The notes beneath the pieces are model-generated. The model ran no database searches, had not been told where the DNA came from, and worked only from the letters and a program-made list of their open reading frames with translations. Positions 17,271 to 25,379 of a stretch of DNA of 53,248 nt are shown one piece after another. Each line of letters starts with the position of its first letter. The first letter of the stretch is position 1. The stretch lies in contig JAJFJN010000088.1 of assembly GCA_021773975.1 (NCBI GenBank), forward strand, positions 1 through 53,248. Direction: 5' to 3'. Position numbers and translations under genes: made by a program. This stretch comes from Gammaproteobacteria bacterium. GTDB lineage: Bacteria > Pseudomonadota > Gammaproteobacteria > Chromatiales > Chromatiaceae.

Positions 17271-17308
17271 ACCCGCCGGAACCGAAAGGTTCTGGTGGGT
17301 CTGTTTTT
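17271..17308 (+). terminator. Rho-independent terminator of the helicase gene
   Basis: A 13-bp stem, ACCCGCCGGAACC with GGTTCTGGTGGGT (two G-T pairs), GAAA loop, then CTGTTTTT. Confidence 0.9.
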
Positions 17309-17327
17309 CATTAATGTGGATATGTAG

Positions 17328-17687
17328 TCACACAGCGCCCGTGTGGTTAGCCATAAGATCCCTCATATACGGAGGTAGGTGGGACCATATTTCCTCAATG
17401 GGCACTGGTTCCCGCTCTTCATGCACCCATGTCAACTCCATTGGCCTATCTATCATTACACACCGTTCAATAACTCTCAGTGAGATGAAATATTCCTTAC
17501 TAACACAACTCGTAGTGGTATCTCGAAGATACCAGACTGCCCCCACATCCATCTCAGCAACAAGACAACCATCAATCTGAATTCCCATAATTTCTCCTGT
17601 AATACACGCCTCCCTGACTGGTAAAACTCTATCAACAAAAAATACTCCAAATTCACGAAGAGCAGTACGCAGTTCATATGTGAACAC
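17328..17687 (-). CDS. Uncharacterised protein divergent from XRE regulator
   Basis: 119 residues, no family recognised. The composition is mixed alpha/beta (GIQIDGCLVAEMDVGAVWYL) with no signal peptide or membrane segment. It is divergent from the XRE gene, and their nominal starts are only 6 nt apart inside a perfect inverted repeat, so both products would begin MxTYEL. The pair could be a toxin-antitoxin-like or autoregulated module, but no toxin motif is visible. The 3' end faces the helicase terminator. It is probably real given its length and context, but the start is uncertain. Confidence 0.55.
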   Translation of the reverse strand: MFTYELRTALREFGVFFVDRVLPVREACITGEIMGIQIDGCLVAEMDVGAVWYLRDTTTSCVSKEYFISLRVIERCVMIDRPMELTWVHEEREPVPIEEIWSHLPPYMRDLMANHTGAV

Positions 17688-17710
17688 CTATCCATGATCA
17701 CATATGAACT
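17671..17710. promoter_or_regulatory. Perfect 13-bp inverted repeat, candidate XRE operator
   Basis: AGTTCATATGTGA (17671-17683) and TCACATATGAACT (17698-17710) are exact inverted copies separated by 14 nt, spanning the divergent starts. Its position suits an autoregulatory operator for the XRE protein. Confidence 0.7.
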
Positions 17711-17711
17711 C

Positions 17712-17909
17712 ATGAATCTCACTCAGAAATTAGCCAAAAACCTTAAAGCCAGACGTGGGGATATGAACCAAGGGGCCTATGCCCGTAAGCTGGGGATCAG
17801 TAGGCCCACATTGAATCGTTTGGAGAATGCCGGGCAGAACACAACGCTGGCCACATTGCAGAAAATCTGCCGAGCGCTGAAATGCGATATCGGTGATCTG
17901 TTTTCATAA
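17712..17909 (+). CDS. XRE-family helix-turn-helix protein
   Basis: 65 residues from the ATG at 17712; an upstream in-frame ATG at 17694 would add MITYEL, encoded by the inverted repeat. The HTH is NQGAYARKLGISRPTLNRLE, followed by LATLQKICRALKCDIGDLF, the classic Cro/C1-type helix bundle. Neither start has a clear ribosome site, so translation may be leaderless. It resembles antitoxins and small plasmid repressors. It most likely binds the 13-bp inverted repeat and controls the divergent gene. Confidence 0.8.
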   Translation: MNLTQKLAKNLKARRGDMNQGAYARKLGISRPTLNRLENAGQNTTLATLQKICRALKCDIGDLFS

Positions 17910-18010
17910 AGCGTGGATTGAATCAATGGCCGGAGGAATTCCGAGCCACCCTCTTACAAACAACATCCCACGTCCTCAAATACGCTTCCACTCAGAGACA
18001 GAAAAAATCC

Positions 18011-18199
18011 CTACTCTGAAAACTCTGCTTCGGCTTCTTCCCGCTTGATTCGTTCATAGATTTCTTCTCGATGCACGCTGACCTCCTTTGGTGCCTCAAT
18101 CCCAATCCGTATCTGATTGCCTTTAACACCCAACACGGCAACAGTAACATCATCACCAATTATCAGATTTTCGCCAACCCGGCGTGTCAATATCAACAT
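18011..18199 (-). CDS. csrA: CsrA carbon storage regulator
   Basis: 62 residues, full CsrA length and nearly canonical: [18 protein letters not shown], then [21 protein letters not shown]. The RNA-contacting Leu4 and Arg6 and the Arg in VHRE are present. CsrA dimers bind GGA motifs in mRNA leaders and change translation or stability. Its location inside the ICE, next to small regulators and just before the transfer genes, suggests the element carries its own copy to control transfer or host metabolism. A second, altered CsrA-like gene lies at 37118. Confidence 0.92.
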   Translation of the reverse strand: MLILTRRVGENLIIGDDVTVAVLGVKGNQIRIGIEAPKEVSVHREEIYERIKREEAEAEFSE

Positions 18200-18263
18200 G
18201 ACTTTCTTCCTATCTAAATAAGTAATAAAGCAAGCCCCAACCAGACTTGCATCCCTCGCTGTA

Positions 18264-18288
18264 GACTATAGTCCGTAGACCCTGAGTC
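18264..18288 (+). promoter_or_regulatory. C-box-like operator before XRE gene
   Basis: GACTATAGTC (18264-18273) is palindromic. GAC-CCTGA-GTC (18278-18288) follows at about 14.5 bp centre to centre. Controller proteins of restriction systems bind tandem GACT-N-AGTC boxes, and the downstream XRE protein resembles them. Confidence 0.5.
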
Positions 18289-18329
18289 ACGCAAGTAACA
18301 TCGTACTCCCCGAACCTAAAGGGGAACAT

Positions 18330-18566
18330 ATGAACTTGCAGATCGCATTTGGTAAAGAACTACGAGCATTACGAAACAAGCAGGGGCTGTCGCAAGAGGC
18401 CCTTGCACTAGAGTGTGACCTTGATCGTACCTTCATCTCCCTCTTGGAGCGTGGCAAGCGGCAACCAACATTGGAAACCCTCTTCAAACTCGCGGCAAAA
18501 CTCGACACAGCACCATCCGAAATAATCGAAAAAATGGAACAACGCTTGCGTTCAGTACCGACCTAA
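18330..18566 (+). CDS. XRE-family regulator, controller-protein-like
   Basis: 78 residues, a single HTH bundle: FGKELRALRNKQGLSQEALALECDLDRTFISLLERGKRQPTLETLFKLA. The length and DRTFISLLERGKR motif match restriction-modification controller (C) proteins and similar ICE regulators. The upstream region has tandem GAC...GTC palindromes, consistent with autoregulation. It is divergent from csrA, with 130 nt between them, so it may also set csrA expression. No type II enzyme is nearby; the type I system is 12 kb away. A general ICE regulator is as likely as a true C protein. Confidence 0.85.
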   Translation: MNLQIAFGKELRALRNKQGLSQEALALECDLDRTFISLLERGKRQPTLETLFKLAAKLDTAPSEIIEKMEQRLRSVPT

Positions 18567-18571
18567 TCTTA

Positions 18572-18760
18572 TCACTCCTTCACTGGCAGGGCTTCCGCCT
18601 CTTCCAGATTAGCCACCACGGCCAACATCTCCTCCGCCAGGACCGATGCGACCGTGGCCGATTGCTCCGTCTCTCCAGGCGCAAGCTGCCGGACCTCTTC
18701 GATCTGTACATGACCCTCATCGTCATCACGTAGCGTGATTATTATCTCCACATTCTCCAC
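18572..18760 (-). CDS. Small acidic protein
   Basis: 62 residues starting with GTG at 18760. It is strongly acidic (EEAEALPVKE at the C-terminus), with a likely short beta hairpin (VEIIITLRDDDEGHVQIEE) and a helix. It converges with the XRE gene, 5 nt between stops. The ribosome site is weak. No family is recognised. Acidic small ICE proteins can be antirestriction or regulatory, but nothing specific supports that here. Confidence 0.45.
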   Translation of the reverse strand: MENVEIIITLRDDDEGHVQIEEVRQLAPGETEQSATVASVLAEEMLAVVANLEEAEALPVKE

Positions 18761-18903
18761 CTCAAAGCCCTTTACCTACACCGCTTGAACACCAAGCCCA
18801 CCAATTATTGACCAGGGTACCCACAGGCACTAACGAGGTCAAAGCATGAGGGAAAAATACCGCCTGGCACCTCAGATTCCAATCAAATACCCCAGCGACA
18901 AAA

Positions 18904-18939
18904 AACCCTCGGAAATGGATTAGAGGGTTTTCTATAGAC
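18904..18939 (+). promoter_or_regulatory. Transfer-block box, copy 1
   Basis: A 36-bp element of the form AACCCTC-N-TGGATT-N-AGGGTTTTC-N-ATAGAC, with arms AACCCTC/GAGGGTT. It is shared with 36704-36739 and 53097-53132. This copy lies 116 nt before the PilL-like gene and ends in TATAGAC, which could be a -10. Confidence 0.75.
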
Positions 18940-19009
18940 CCTCAACCTCCCTCCCTGGAATATTAGCCGCGCAGAGCAAATCCCCTACATTCCTCTGCGT
19001 CCCGTTGGT

Positions 19010-19040
19010 CCGTGCCCACCCTCTGGGCACGGTCTTTTTT
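19010..19040 (+). terminator. Terminator or attenuator before transfer block 1
   Basis: CCGTGCCCA, loop CCCTC, TGGGCACGG, then TCTTTTTT. A 9-bp perfect stem, ending 14 nt before the PilL-like start and downstream of box 1. It would stop readthrough or act as an attenuator of the transfer operon. Confidence 0.85.
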
Positions 19041-19054
19041 AACTTGGAGGAAGC

Positions 19055-19567
19055 ATGTCTCAGACACAAACCACTGTAAACCCATGGCTCATCATGCTGG
19101 CCATTCTGTTCACAGTCACCAATGCAGCAGCAGGCAGTGAGCCAATGCAGGTCGCACGCTATAGCATCATCGCACCTGTGGCCACGGCCTCCCAGGCAGA
19201 TCCCCTCCAAACCATGGTGGCCATTCGCTTTCCAGAACCACATATCACGACCGTGGGTGATGCCATGCAGTATCTGCTTCGTCACAGCGGCTACCATCTG
19301 GCAGAAGCCAAAGCGGCAGACCCTACCATGGCCCGATTACTCAATCATCTCCTGCCAAAGGTTCACCGCCAGCTGGGGCCGATGTCACTGCAGACCGTGC
19401 TCAGCACACTTGCCGGTTCTGCCTATCAGATCGTGGTGGACCCGGTAAACCGGTTGATCGCTTTCGATCTGACACCGAACTACCGGCAGATGAAACTACG
19501 GATGGACGATCTTGAACCGGTGCAGACCGTTCCCGAGCCGACAACCAACACCGGGAGAGACTCATGA
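19055..19567 (+). CDS. PilL-like ICE protein (TIGR03748)
   Basis: 170 residues. An N-terminal hydrophobic segment (WLIMLAILFTVTNAAAG) is a signal peptide or anchor. The body has TTVGDAMQYLLRHSGYHL and LGPMSLQTVLSTLAGSAYQIVVDPVNRLIAFDL, a secretin-associated type fold seen in the PilL N-terminal family of PFGI-1-like ICEs. It is the first gene of transfer block 1. GGAGGA, a good ribosome site that also contains GGA, precedes the ATG. The product is probably periplasmic, in the mating apparatus. It overlaps the next gene by 4 nt. Confidence 0.85.
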   Translation: MSQTQTTVNPWLIMLAILFTVTNAAAGSEPMQVARYSIIAPVATASQADPLQTMVAIRFPEPHITTVGDAMQYLLRHSGYHLAEAKAADPTMARLLNHLLPKVHRQLGPMSLQTVLSTLAGSAYQIVVDPVNRLIAFDLTPNYRQMKLRMDDLEPVQTVPEPTTNTGRDS

Positions 19568-20295
19568 CTCAAACGCCTGACAACCCTGCCTCCGAACTAC
19601 CTGAACTGGAAGCAGATCGACATCCTAGCCAGGTCCGGTCTAGCCCACCCAGGTTTTTTCTGATCTGTGCCGTGCTGGTTCTCATCGGTTTTGCTGCAGC
19701 AGCTTTTTACATCATTTCCCCCTTGAGCGAATCCTCAGAGGAAGTGGTATTCATAGCCGATCCTAAAACCGTCACGCCAACCGACGAGGTTGAAGCGGAA
19801 TCGCCTGATACGGCTCATCTCGCCCGTATTCCCGAGTTGGAAAACCGGCTCATGATGCTGGCTAGGCAATTCAAGGCCCAATCCGAACAGATAGCGCAGA
19901 ACCAGCAAAAACTCATAGGCCTGGATTCCACTATAGAGCAGGCCACTTCCCGCCTTGCGTCCGAGTTAGAGGAAAAGATTACCCAGTTGGAAAGCACTGT
20001 CACTAGCCTGGCGGCAACTGTCGATACACAGCTCACGGCATTGGAAAAAATCCAGAAGACCCCAAAGACCACCAAAAAGAAAAAGCCCCTCTGGGCGCCC
20101 GCCCTGCCTTTCTCACTCCTGAGCGTGGATTACTGGGACAACAAACCTTATGCCGTACTCGGCTACAAAGGTATCCTCCGGCATCTGAACCCAGGTGAGA
20201 CCCTGCACAAATGGACGCTGATTTCACTTACGTCCGACCAGGCAACCTTCAGTTACTGGAACGGCGTAAAACGCAAACTTGATGTGGAGGGCTGA
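19564..20295 (+). CDS. Membrane-anchored coiled-coil transfer protein
   Basis: 243 residues. One transmembrane helix at about 30-52 (FFLICAVLVLIGFAAAAFYII). A coiled coil spans roughly 85-165 (LENRLMMLARQFKAQSEQI and on), then a KTTKKKK linker and a compact C-terminal domain with VLGYKGILRHLNPGETLHKWTLISL. The layout suggests a type II inner-membrane protein reaching into the periplasm, like PilP/TraP-type mating components. I do not know a specific family name. It starts inside the PilL-like gene (ATGA overlap) and is followed after 3 nt by the next. Confidence 0.7.
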   Translation: MTQTPDNPASELPELEADRHPSQVRSSPPRFFLICAVLVLIGFAAAAFYIISPLSESSEEVVFIADPKTVTPTDEVEAESPDTAHLARIPELENRLMMLARQFKAQSEQIAQNQQKLIGLDSTIEQATSRLASELEEKITQLESTVTSLAATVDTQLTALEKIQKTPKTTKKKKPLWAPALPFSLLSVDYWDNKPYAVLGYKGILRHLNPGETLHKWTLISLTSDQATFSYWNGVKRKLDVEG

Positions 20296-20298
20296 ACC

Positions 20299-20613
20299 AT
20301 GATCGCTATTCTTTTCGTCTTTATGGTCGCGGCAGCCGTCACCTTAAATCCGGCTGAGCAAGCACCCACAGCACCACCGCCTGAACCTGCACCTGTGGTG
20401 ATAGAGAAAACCGTTGTCATCGAATGTATCCCCTTACAGCGAGGGGAACGTCTGGAGCGGGATTTGACAGTACCGTTCGAGCAACGGCATTACCTTAACC
20501 CTCAAGGCGACGGCTGCCACAAGAAGAGCGAGGCCAGCATCATATCCAGCCCACTGATAACAAACAGTACCGGACAAGAACAGAGCAGTCTGGAAGGCGA
20601 GAGACAGCCATGA
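20299..20613 (+). CDS. Small membrane protein of transfer block 1
   Basis: 104 residues with a short N-terminal hydrophobic segment (MIAILFVFMVAAAVTL), a proline-rich stretch and a polar remainder containing two Cys. No family is recognised. It is probably membrane-tethered and periplasmic. It lies 3 nt after the previous gene and overlaps the TIGR03759 gene by 4 nt, so it is translated as part of the operon. Confidence 0.65.
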   Translation: MIAILFVFMVAAAVTLNPAEQAPTAPPPEPAPVVIEKTVVIECIPLQRGERLERDLTVPFEQRHYLNPQGDGCHKKSEASIISSPLITNSTGQEQSSLEGERQP

Positions 20614-21383
20614 GGACACATCTGTTATTGCTATTGCTGCTGACTGTTCTCTCTGGTGTCTCACTTCAGGCCGGCGCAGATCCGCAGGGTACCGCCCAAC
20701 CGTCTATTAGGGTTACAAAACACCAACAGAGCAGCCTGACATATTCAGATCGTGATCAAGCCAAACACTGGGATCTGACAGATACGGAATGGCAACGCTT
20801 CAAAACCCTGATGCAGGGCATACGGGGCAGTATCAGCCCTACCAACATCTCCCCCATCGAGGTACTGGGTATCCATGCTGAATCCGACGCCGACCGGCGT
20901 ATGTATGCCGAACGCTGGGCGCAGATGTTGAGGGATGATACTGAGCAAATCCTTGCCTTTCAGCAGGCCGTCATTGAGGCCAACGTGCGACTTTATGGCA
21001 ATCAGCCATTGATTGACGTTTCAAAGTTGAAGCTGCGACAACCAAAAAATGCGCTGAATCCAGGTGATCGGCTGCTGTTTTTTACTACGACTACGGATTG
21101 CAGTACCTGTGATGCCCGACTCTCCGTTCTGTTATCAAAGATCAGGCTATCAGCAGTCAAACTGGATATTTTTCTACTTGGCACAGAGGGCCGGGATGAA
21201 GCTGCACGGCAATGGGCACAGGTCCACAACATACCACCGGAGATGGTGCGCCAACAGCAAATCACCATCAACCATGACAAGGGCACATTGACCCGCCTAA
21301 GCCAAAATCGAGGAAAACCACCCTACCTGATGCGGAAATCACCCGATGGTACTGTTCCTATCAGTCTTGGTGATCTTCGGTGA
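20610..21383 (+). CDS. ICE protein TIGR03759 family
   Basis: 257 residues with a cleavable signal peptide (LLLLLLLTVLSGVSLQAGA). The conserved block WDLTDTEWQRFKTLMQG, followed by SPIEVLGIHAESDADRRMYAERWA, is characteristic. The C-terminal half (GDRLLFFTTTTDCSTCDARLSVLL) has a thioredoxin-like look, with two Cys spaced C-x-x-C (CSTC). The product is periplasmic, an uncharacterised but conserved part of MPF-G systems. It overlaps the transglycosylase gene by 4 nt. Confidence 0.85.
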   Translation: MRTHLLLLLLLTVLSGVSLQAGADPQGTAQPSIRVTKHQQSSLTYSDRDQAKHWDLTDTEWQRFKTLMQGIRGSISPTNISPIEVLGIHAESDADRRMYAERWAQMLRDDTEQILAFQQAVIEANVRLYGNQPLIDVSKLKLRQPKNALNPGDRLLFFTTTTDCSTCDARLSVLLSKIRLSAVKLDIFLLGTEGRDEAARQWAQVHNIPPEMVRQQQITINHDKGTLTRLSQNRGKPPYLMRKSPDGTVPISLGDLR

Positions 21384-21949
21384 CAGCTGCTCAAAGAACA
21401 CTTCCCAAGTGGCTATGGCACAAAATAGGCCTGCTTTTAGTTGCGGCCTCATTACCGGCCCAGGCCGAAAGAATCCCTATGGGCTACCGTCAGATTGCGG
21501 CCGAGTACGCGGTTCCAGCACGATTGTTCTATGCCGTAGCACTTACTGAGAGTCGCCGGGCCACGCACTCAGGACACACGCTGCCGTGGCCCTGGAGCCT
21601 GAACGTCGAGGGTCAAACACTCCGCTTCCCATCCCGCAAGGCGGCCTGGTCAGCCCTGCAGTCCTTTCTGAATCAGGGAACCCGCCGGGTGGATATCGGA
21701 CTGATGCAGATCAATTGGCACTATCACTCGGAGCGCTTAGGCAGTGCTTGGAGGGCATTGGACCCTTACCACAACCTGCGTGTCGGTGCTCAGATACTCC
21801 GTGAGCAGTACAACCGTAGTGGCGACTGGTTGGTAGCTGCAGGTCGCTATCACAACCCCGGCACAACACCACGACAGCAACGCCTGGCCGCTGCCTACCG
21901 CAAGCGAGTTACAGCCATGTTGCAACAGATAGGAGATAGCCCGTCATGA
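21380..21949 (+). CDS. Lytic transglycosylase of the mating channel
   Basis: 189 residues starting with GTG (overlap GTGA with the previous stop). A signal sequence is followed by an SLT-type domain: YAVALTESRR with the catalytic Glu, then IGLMQINWHYH and the VGAQILREQYNRSGDWLVAAGRY pattern. It should cut peptidoglycan locally so that the secretion channel can pass. It overlaps the TIGR03765 gene by 4 nt. Confidence 0.9.
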   Translation: MTAAQRTLPKWLWHKIGLLLVAASLPAQAERIPMGYRQIAAEYAVPARLFYAVALTESRRATHSGHTLPWPWSLNVEGQTLRFPSRKAAWSALQSFLNQGTRRVDIGLMQINWHYHSERLGSAWRALDPYHNLRVGAQILREQYNRSGDWLVAAGRYHNPGTTPRQQRLAAAYRKRVTAMLQQIGDSPS

Positions 21950-22494
21950 AAAAGATGGTGTCAATAAGATTGGCCTCTCTCGTGCTTATGATACTGGGCA
22001 TTCTGACCACCCCTCTGATTGGAGCCGCTCCAGTCATTATCTATGATGCAGGTGGAGAACCTTTAGCCCCTATCCTCAAGCGACTATTCGAGGATGAATC
22101 AGGTGCCGATACCGAACCACCCACACAAACTGTACAAACTGCTCCACAGCAGAAATCAGTCCCTTTCGCACTGCCCATCAGGACACCTGAAATGTCACCG
22201 GGCCGAGTCACGCCAAGAGCCATTAACCAGCCCTTCATGACCCGGCCCTTGTTTCTGATCGGCACTGACCGACTATCCCAACAGTGGCTTATCCAGAACC
22301 GTGCAAGACTGGGTGAACTGAATGCAGCCGGAATGATCATCCAGGCAGATACTACCGAGGAGCTACAAGCCATAGCCCGTATATCAAACGGCTATAACCT
22401 CCAGATCATGCCTGCCTCTGCCTCAGATATTGCTCAGCAATTAGGCCTCAAACACTACCCGGTGTTGATCTGGAAGAGTGGGATTGAGCAGTAG
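21946..22494 (+). CDS. ICE protein TIGR03765 family
   Basis: 182 residues. Signal peptide to about residue 27, then VIIYDAGGEPLAPIL, a variable proline-rich linker, RPLFLIGTDRLSQQWLIQNRARL and a C-terminal GLKHYPVLIWKSG. The order matches the TIGR03765 family, conserved just upstream of the coupling protein in PFGI-1-like elements. Periplasmic; function unknown. Confidence 0.88.
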   Translation: MKKMVSIRLASLVLMILGILTTPLIGAAPVIIYDAGGEPLAPILKRLFEDESGADTEPPTQTVQTAPQQKSVPFALPIRTPEMSPGRVTPRAINQPFMTRPLFLIGTDRLSQQWLIQNRARLGELNAAGMIIQADTTEELQAIARISNGYNLQIMPASASDIAQQLGLKHYPVLIWKSGIEQ

Positions 22495-22503
22495 AGGTTA
22501 TTC

Positions 22504-24573
22504 GTGAGCAATCGTTATCCTATCGAGATCTTGCTACGGCCACCTGTAGAGCTATGGTCGGCCTTTGTAGCAGGGGCAACAGGCCTCACTGCACTACTCG
22601 CCCCATGGGCATTGATGATGACACCCTCAGTAGCCTATCTCAGTGCGGCAATACTGCTCACTGCTGCCGCCTTTCGGACTATCGAGGCCGGACGTGTTCT
22701 ACGCTATCAGCGTAACCTGCGGAAACTGCCAACCTATAGCCTTTCGGCTGAAAAGATCCCGGTCAGCCAGCGTAAGCTCTTTCTTGGTCGTGGCTTTCGT
22801 TGGACACAAAAACACACTCAACGCCTGCGTGACACCATTCGGCCATCGGTACAGGCCTACATTGACCCCGGCCACCTCCATCACTGGGCACGGCGTAAGG
22901 AGGTGGAATGGGAGCAGACCTTTCTACTCAAATATCCGGCGCGGTTTCTCAGAGAGCGTGCTTGGTGGAACCCATTGGCACCCCTTCCACCTGTTGGCGG
23001 CAAACCCCAGTTGCATGCCGTCGAACTCGATGAGCAGGATGTCTGGATGGATCTGGGTGAACGGGTTGGCCATACCCTGGTACTGGGTACCACCCGTGTG
23101 GGAAAAACCCGTTTGGCGGAATTGCTAATCACTCAAGATATTCGACGAGGTGATGTGGTCATCGTCTTTGATCCCAAGGGAGATGCGGACCTACTGCGTC
23201 GAGCCTATGCAGAAGCAAAACGTGCAGGGCGTGAAGATCAATTCTATATGTTTCATCTTGGGCATCCTGAGATTTCCGCCCGTTATAACGCCATCGGGAA
23301 TTTCTCCCGCATCACCGAGGTAGCAACCCGAATCGCTAACCAACTTCCTAATGAAGGCAACAGCGCTGCATTTAGAGAATTTGCATGGCGTTTTACCAAC
23401 ATCATTGCCCGTGCGCTAGTTGCCCTGGGCCGCCGCCCGGACTATCAGCAGATCACCCGATGGATCACCAATATCGAACCCCTGTTTATCGACTACTGCC
23501 GCCATTGGTTGCCATCTATCGACAAGGAGTGGGAGTCCAAGGTTCAGGCGCGAGAACAGAACATCAATGAAAAGACACTGCCGTTTGCCCTAAAAAACCG
23601 CTCTCGTTTCGTCATTGCCCTATTGAGCTACATCAAAGATAACGGCCTCTATGATCCTGTAGCCGATGGCCTGCGCAGTGCGGTGGAGTATGACAAGACC
23701 TACTTCGATAAGATCGTGGCCTCGCTGCTTCCACTAATGGAAAAACTGATCTCAGGGAAAAACGCAGAGCTGATCTCCCCTAACTACTTCGACCTGGACG
23801 ACCCCCGGCCCATCTTTGACTGGCAACAAATCATCCGCAAACAGGCAGTGATCTATATCGGTCTGGATGCACTCAGCGATACCACCGTAGCAGGCGCTGT
23901 GGGCAATTCCATGTTCGCTGATCTGGTATCCGTGGCAGGCCACATCTACAAGCACGGCATTGATGAGGGCCTGCCAGGAGCACGGGAACCGGGCATGCCC
24001 ACCATCTCGATCCATGCCGACGAGTTCAATGAGCTGATCGGTGATGAATTTGTACCACTGTTGAACAAGGCGGGTGGTGCCGGCTTTCAGGTCACCGCCT
24101 ATACCCAAACCTGGTCAGACGTGGAAGCGCGTATCGGTAATCGTGCAAAAGCAGGCCAGGTGGCCGGAAATTTCAACACCATGGTCATGCTGCGGGTGAA
24201 AGAGCTGGAGACCGCCGAGATGCTGACCGCACAGCTGCCCATGGTGGAGATCTACTCCCTGATGCAGGTCTCAGGCACCAACGACTCGGCAGACCCCACC
24301 TCATCGGTGGATTTTACCTCTCGCAATGAGGATCGTATCAGTGTCACCGAGACCCCACTGTTCGGCCCGGCCGACATCATCGCCCTGCCCAAGGGGCAGG
24401 CCTTCGCACTAATTGAGGGCGGGCAGGTCTGGAAACTGCGTATACCACTGCCAGACAGCCGGGATGATCCGGAGATGCCAGATGACCTCCAGGGGGTAGC
24501 TACCGAGATGGCACGCCGCTACACCACTAATGATCACTGGTGGCTGGATATCAATCATGGGCAGAGAAGCTGA
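22504..24573 (+). CDS. traD: TraD type IV coupling protein
   Basis: 689 residues, GTG start 9 nt after the previous gene. Two transmembrane helices at about 18-60, then a cytoplasmic RecA-like ATPase. Walker A is GTTRVGKT (195-202) and Walker B is ISIHADEFNEL (D506-E507). It links the relaxosome to the mating channel and pumps DNA. The length and domain order fit the TIGR03743 subfamily of MPF-G ICEs. The last base of its stop codon is shared with the TIGR03747 start. Confidence 0.93.
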   Translation: MSNRYPIEILLRPPVELWSAFVAGATGLTALLAPWALMMTPSVAYLSAAILLTAAAFRTIEAGRVLRYQRNLRKLPTYSLSAEKIPVSQRKLFLGRGFRWTQKHTQRLRDTIRPSVQAYIDPGHLHHWARRKEVEWEQTFLLKYPARFLRERAWWNPLAPLPPVGGKPQLHAVELDEQDVWMDLGERVGHTLVLGTTRVGKTRLAELLITQDIRRGDVVIVFDPKGDADLLRRAYAEAKRAGREDQFYMFHLGHPEISARYNAIGNFSRITEVATRIANQLPNEGNSAAFREFAWRFTNIIARALVALGRRPDYQQITRWITNIEPLFIDYCRHWLPSIDKEWESKVQAREQNINEKTLPFALKNRSRFVIALLSYIKDNGLYDPVADGLRSAVEYDKTYFDKIVASLLPLMEKLISGKNAELISPNYFDLDDPRPIFDWQQIIRKQAVIYIGLDALSDTTVAGAVGNSMFADLVSVAGHIYKHGIDEGLPGAREPGMPTISIHADEFNELIGDEFVPLLNKAGGAGFQVTAYTQTWSDVEARIGNRAKAGQVAGNFNTMVMLRVKELETAEMLTAQLPMVEIYSLMQVSGTNDSADPTSSVDFTSRNEDRISVTETPLFGPADIIALPKGQAFALIEGGQVWKLRIPLPDSRDDPEMPDDLQGVATEMARRYTTNDHWWLDINHGQRS

Positions 24574-25310
24574 TGGCCCAGGCGGCATCAACCAGCGCAC
24601 CGCGCCACCCGGCTGAACGGGGCATCGTCGGCGAAACATTCCATGTCATCATCCAGACCCTCACCCTGCTGCTGGCAGCACTCCTCTTCTCGATACTGGT
24701 GGAGTGGGGCGGTATGGTCTTCTTCTGGCCAGATGAAGGCACGGCACACAGCAGGGATATGCTGGCCGCAGAACTCACCTATCTCAATGAGGATTTTAAG
24801 CGCTCCATTGTGACTACCAGTCCTACTCTGTTTGCCAAACGCTTCGCCGACAACTTTTATCATTACGGTTTCGAGAAGACGGGATTTGTGAAATTCATGG
24901 CTTGGATGAAAGCACCTCCTTTCACGGGAGATAATCGGATACGTATGAGCCTGCGGAAAATATACATGCCACTATCTGAATACCTAGTGGCCGCTATGAC
25001 TGTCAGTCAGGTTTTTGCAGTACGCATGGCTGTCCTCACTCTAGCCATGCCGGTATTTCTGTTGTTTGGCCTTGTGGGAGTCACTGATGGGCTGGTTCAG
25101 CGGGATCTGCGCCGATGGGGTGGAGGTAGGGAGAGTTCATTTGTCTATCATCATGCCAAGCGATTCATCCTGCCAGCTGTGTTGGGCACCTGGTTTGTCT
25201 ATCTCAGTATGCCGGTCTCGGTGCATCCTAATTATGTGATACTGCCGTTTGCCGTGCTATTCGCTGTGGCCGTCGCCATTACATCAAGTACATTTAAGAA
25301 GTACCTTTGA
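24573..25310 (+). CDS. ICE membrane protein TIGR03747 family
   Basis: 245 residues from the ATG at 24573 (TGATG overlap with traD); a GTG at 24540 would add 11 residues. Three or four transmembrane segments: FHVIIQTLTLLLAALLFSIL, the central VRMAVLTLAMPVFLLFGLVG, and two near the C-terminus. The periplasmic part contains FKRSIVTTSPTLFAKRFAD. Members of this family always accompany TraD in such elements. It is the last gene of transfer block 1; cargo begins just after it. Confidence 0.9.
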   Translation: MAQAASTSAPRHPAERGIVGETFHVIIQTLTLLLAALLFSILVEWGGMVFFWPDEGTAHSRDMLAAELTYLNEDFKRSIVTTSPTLFAKRFADNFYHYGFEKTGFVKFMAWMKAPPFTGDNRIRMSLRKIYMPLSEYLVAAMTVSQVFAVRMAVLTLAMPVFLLFGLVGVTDGLVQRDLRRWGGGRESSFVYHHAKRFILPAVLGTWFVYLSMPVSVHPNYVILPFAVLFAVAVAITSSTFKKYL

Positions 25311-25379
25311 TAAGAAATATTTGATTTCTTTTTTGGAGAAAACTGGCATTCATGTGGCAGTTACAAAATTAGTGTTTTC

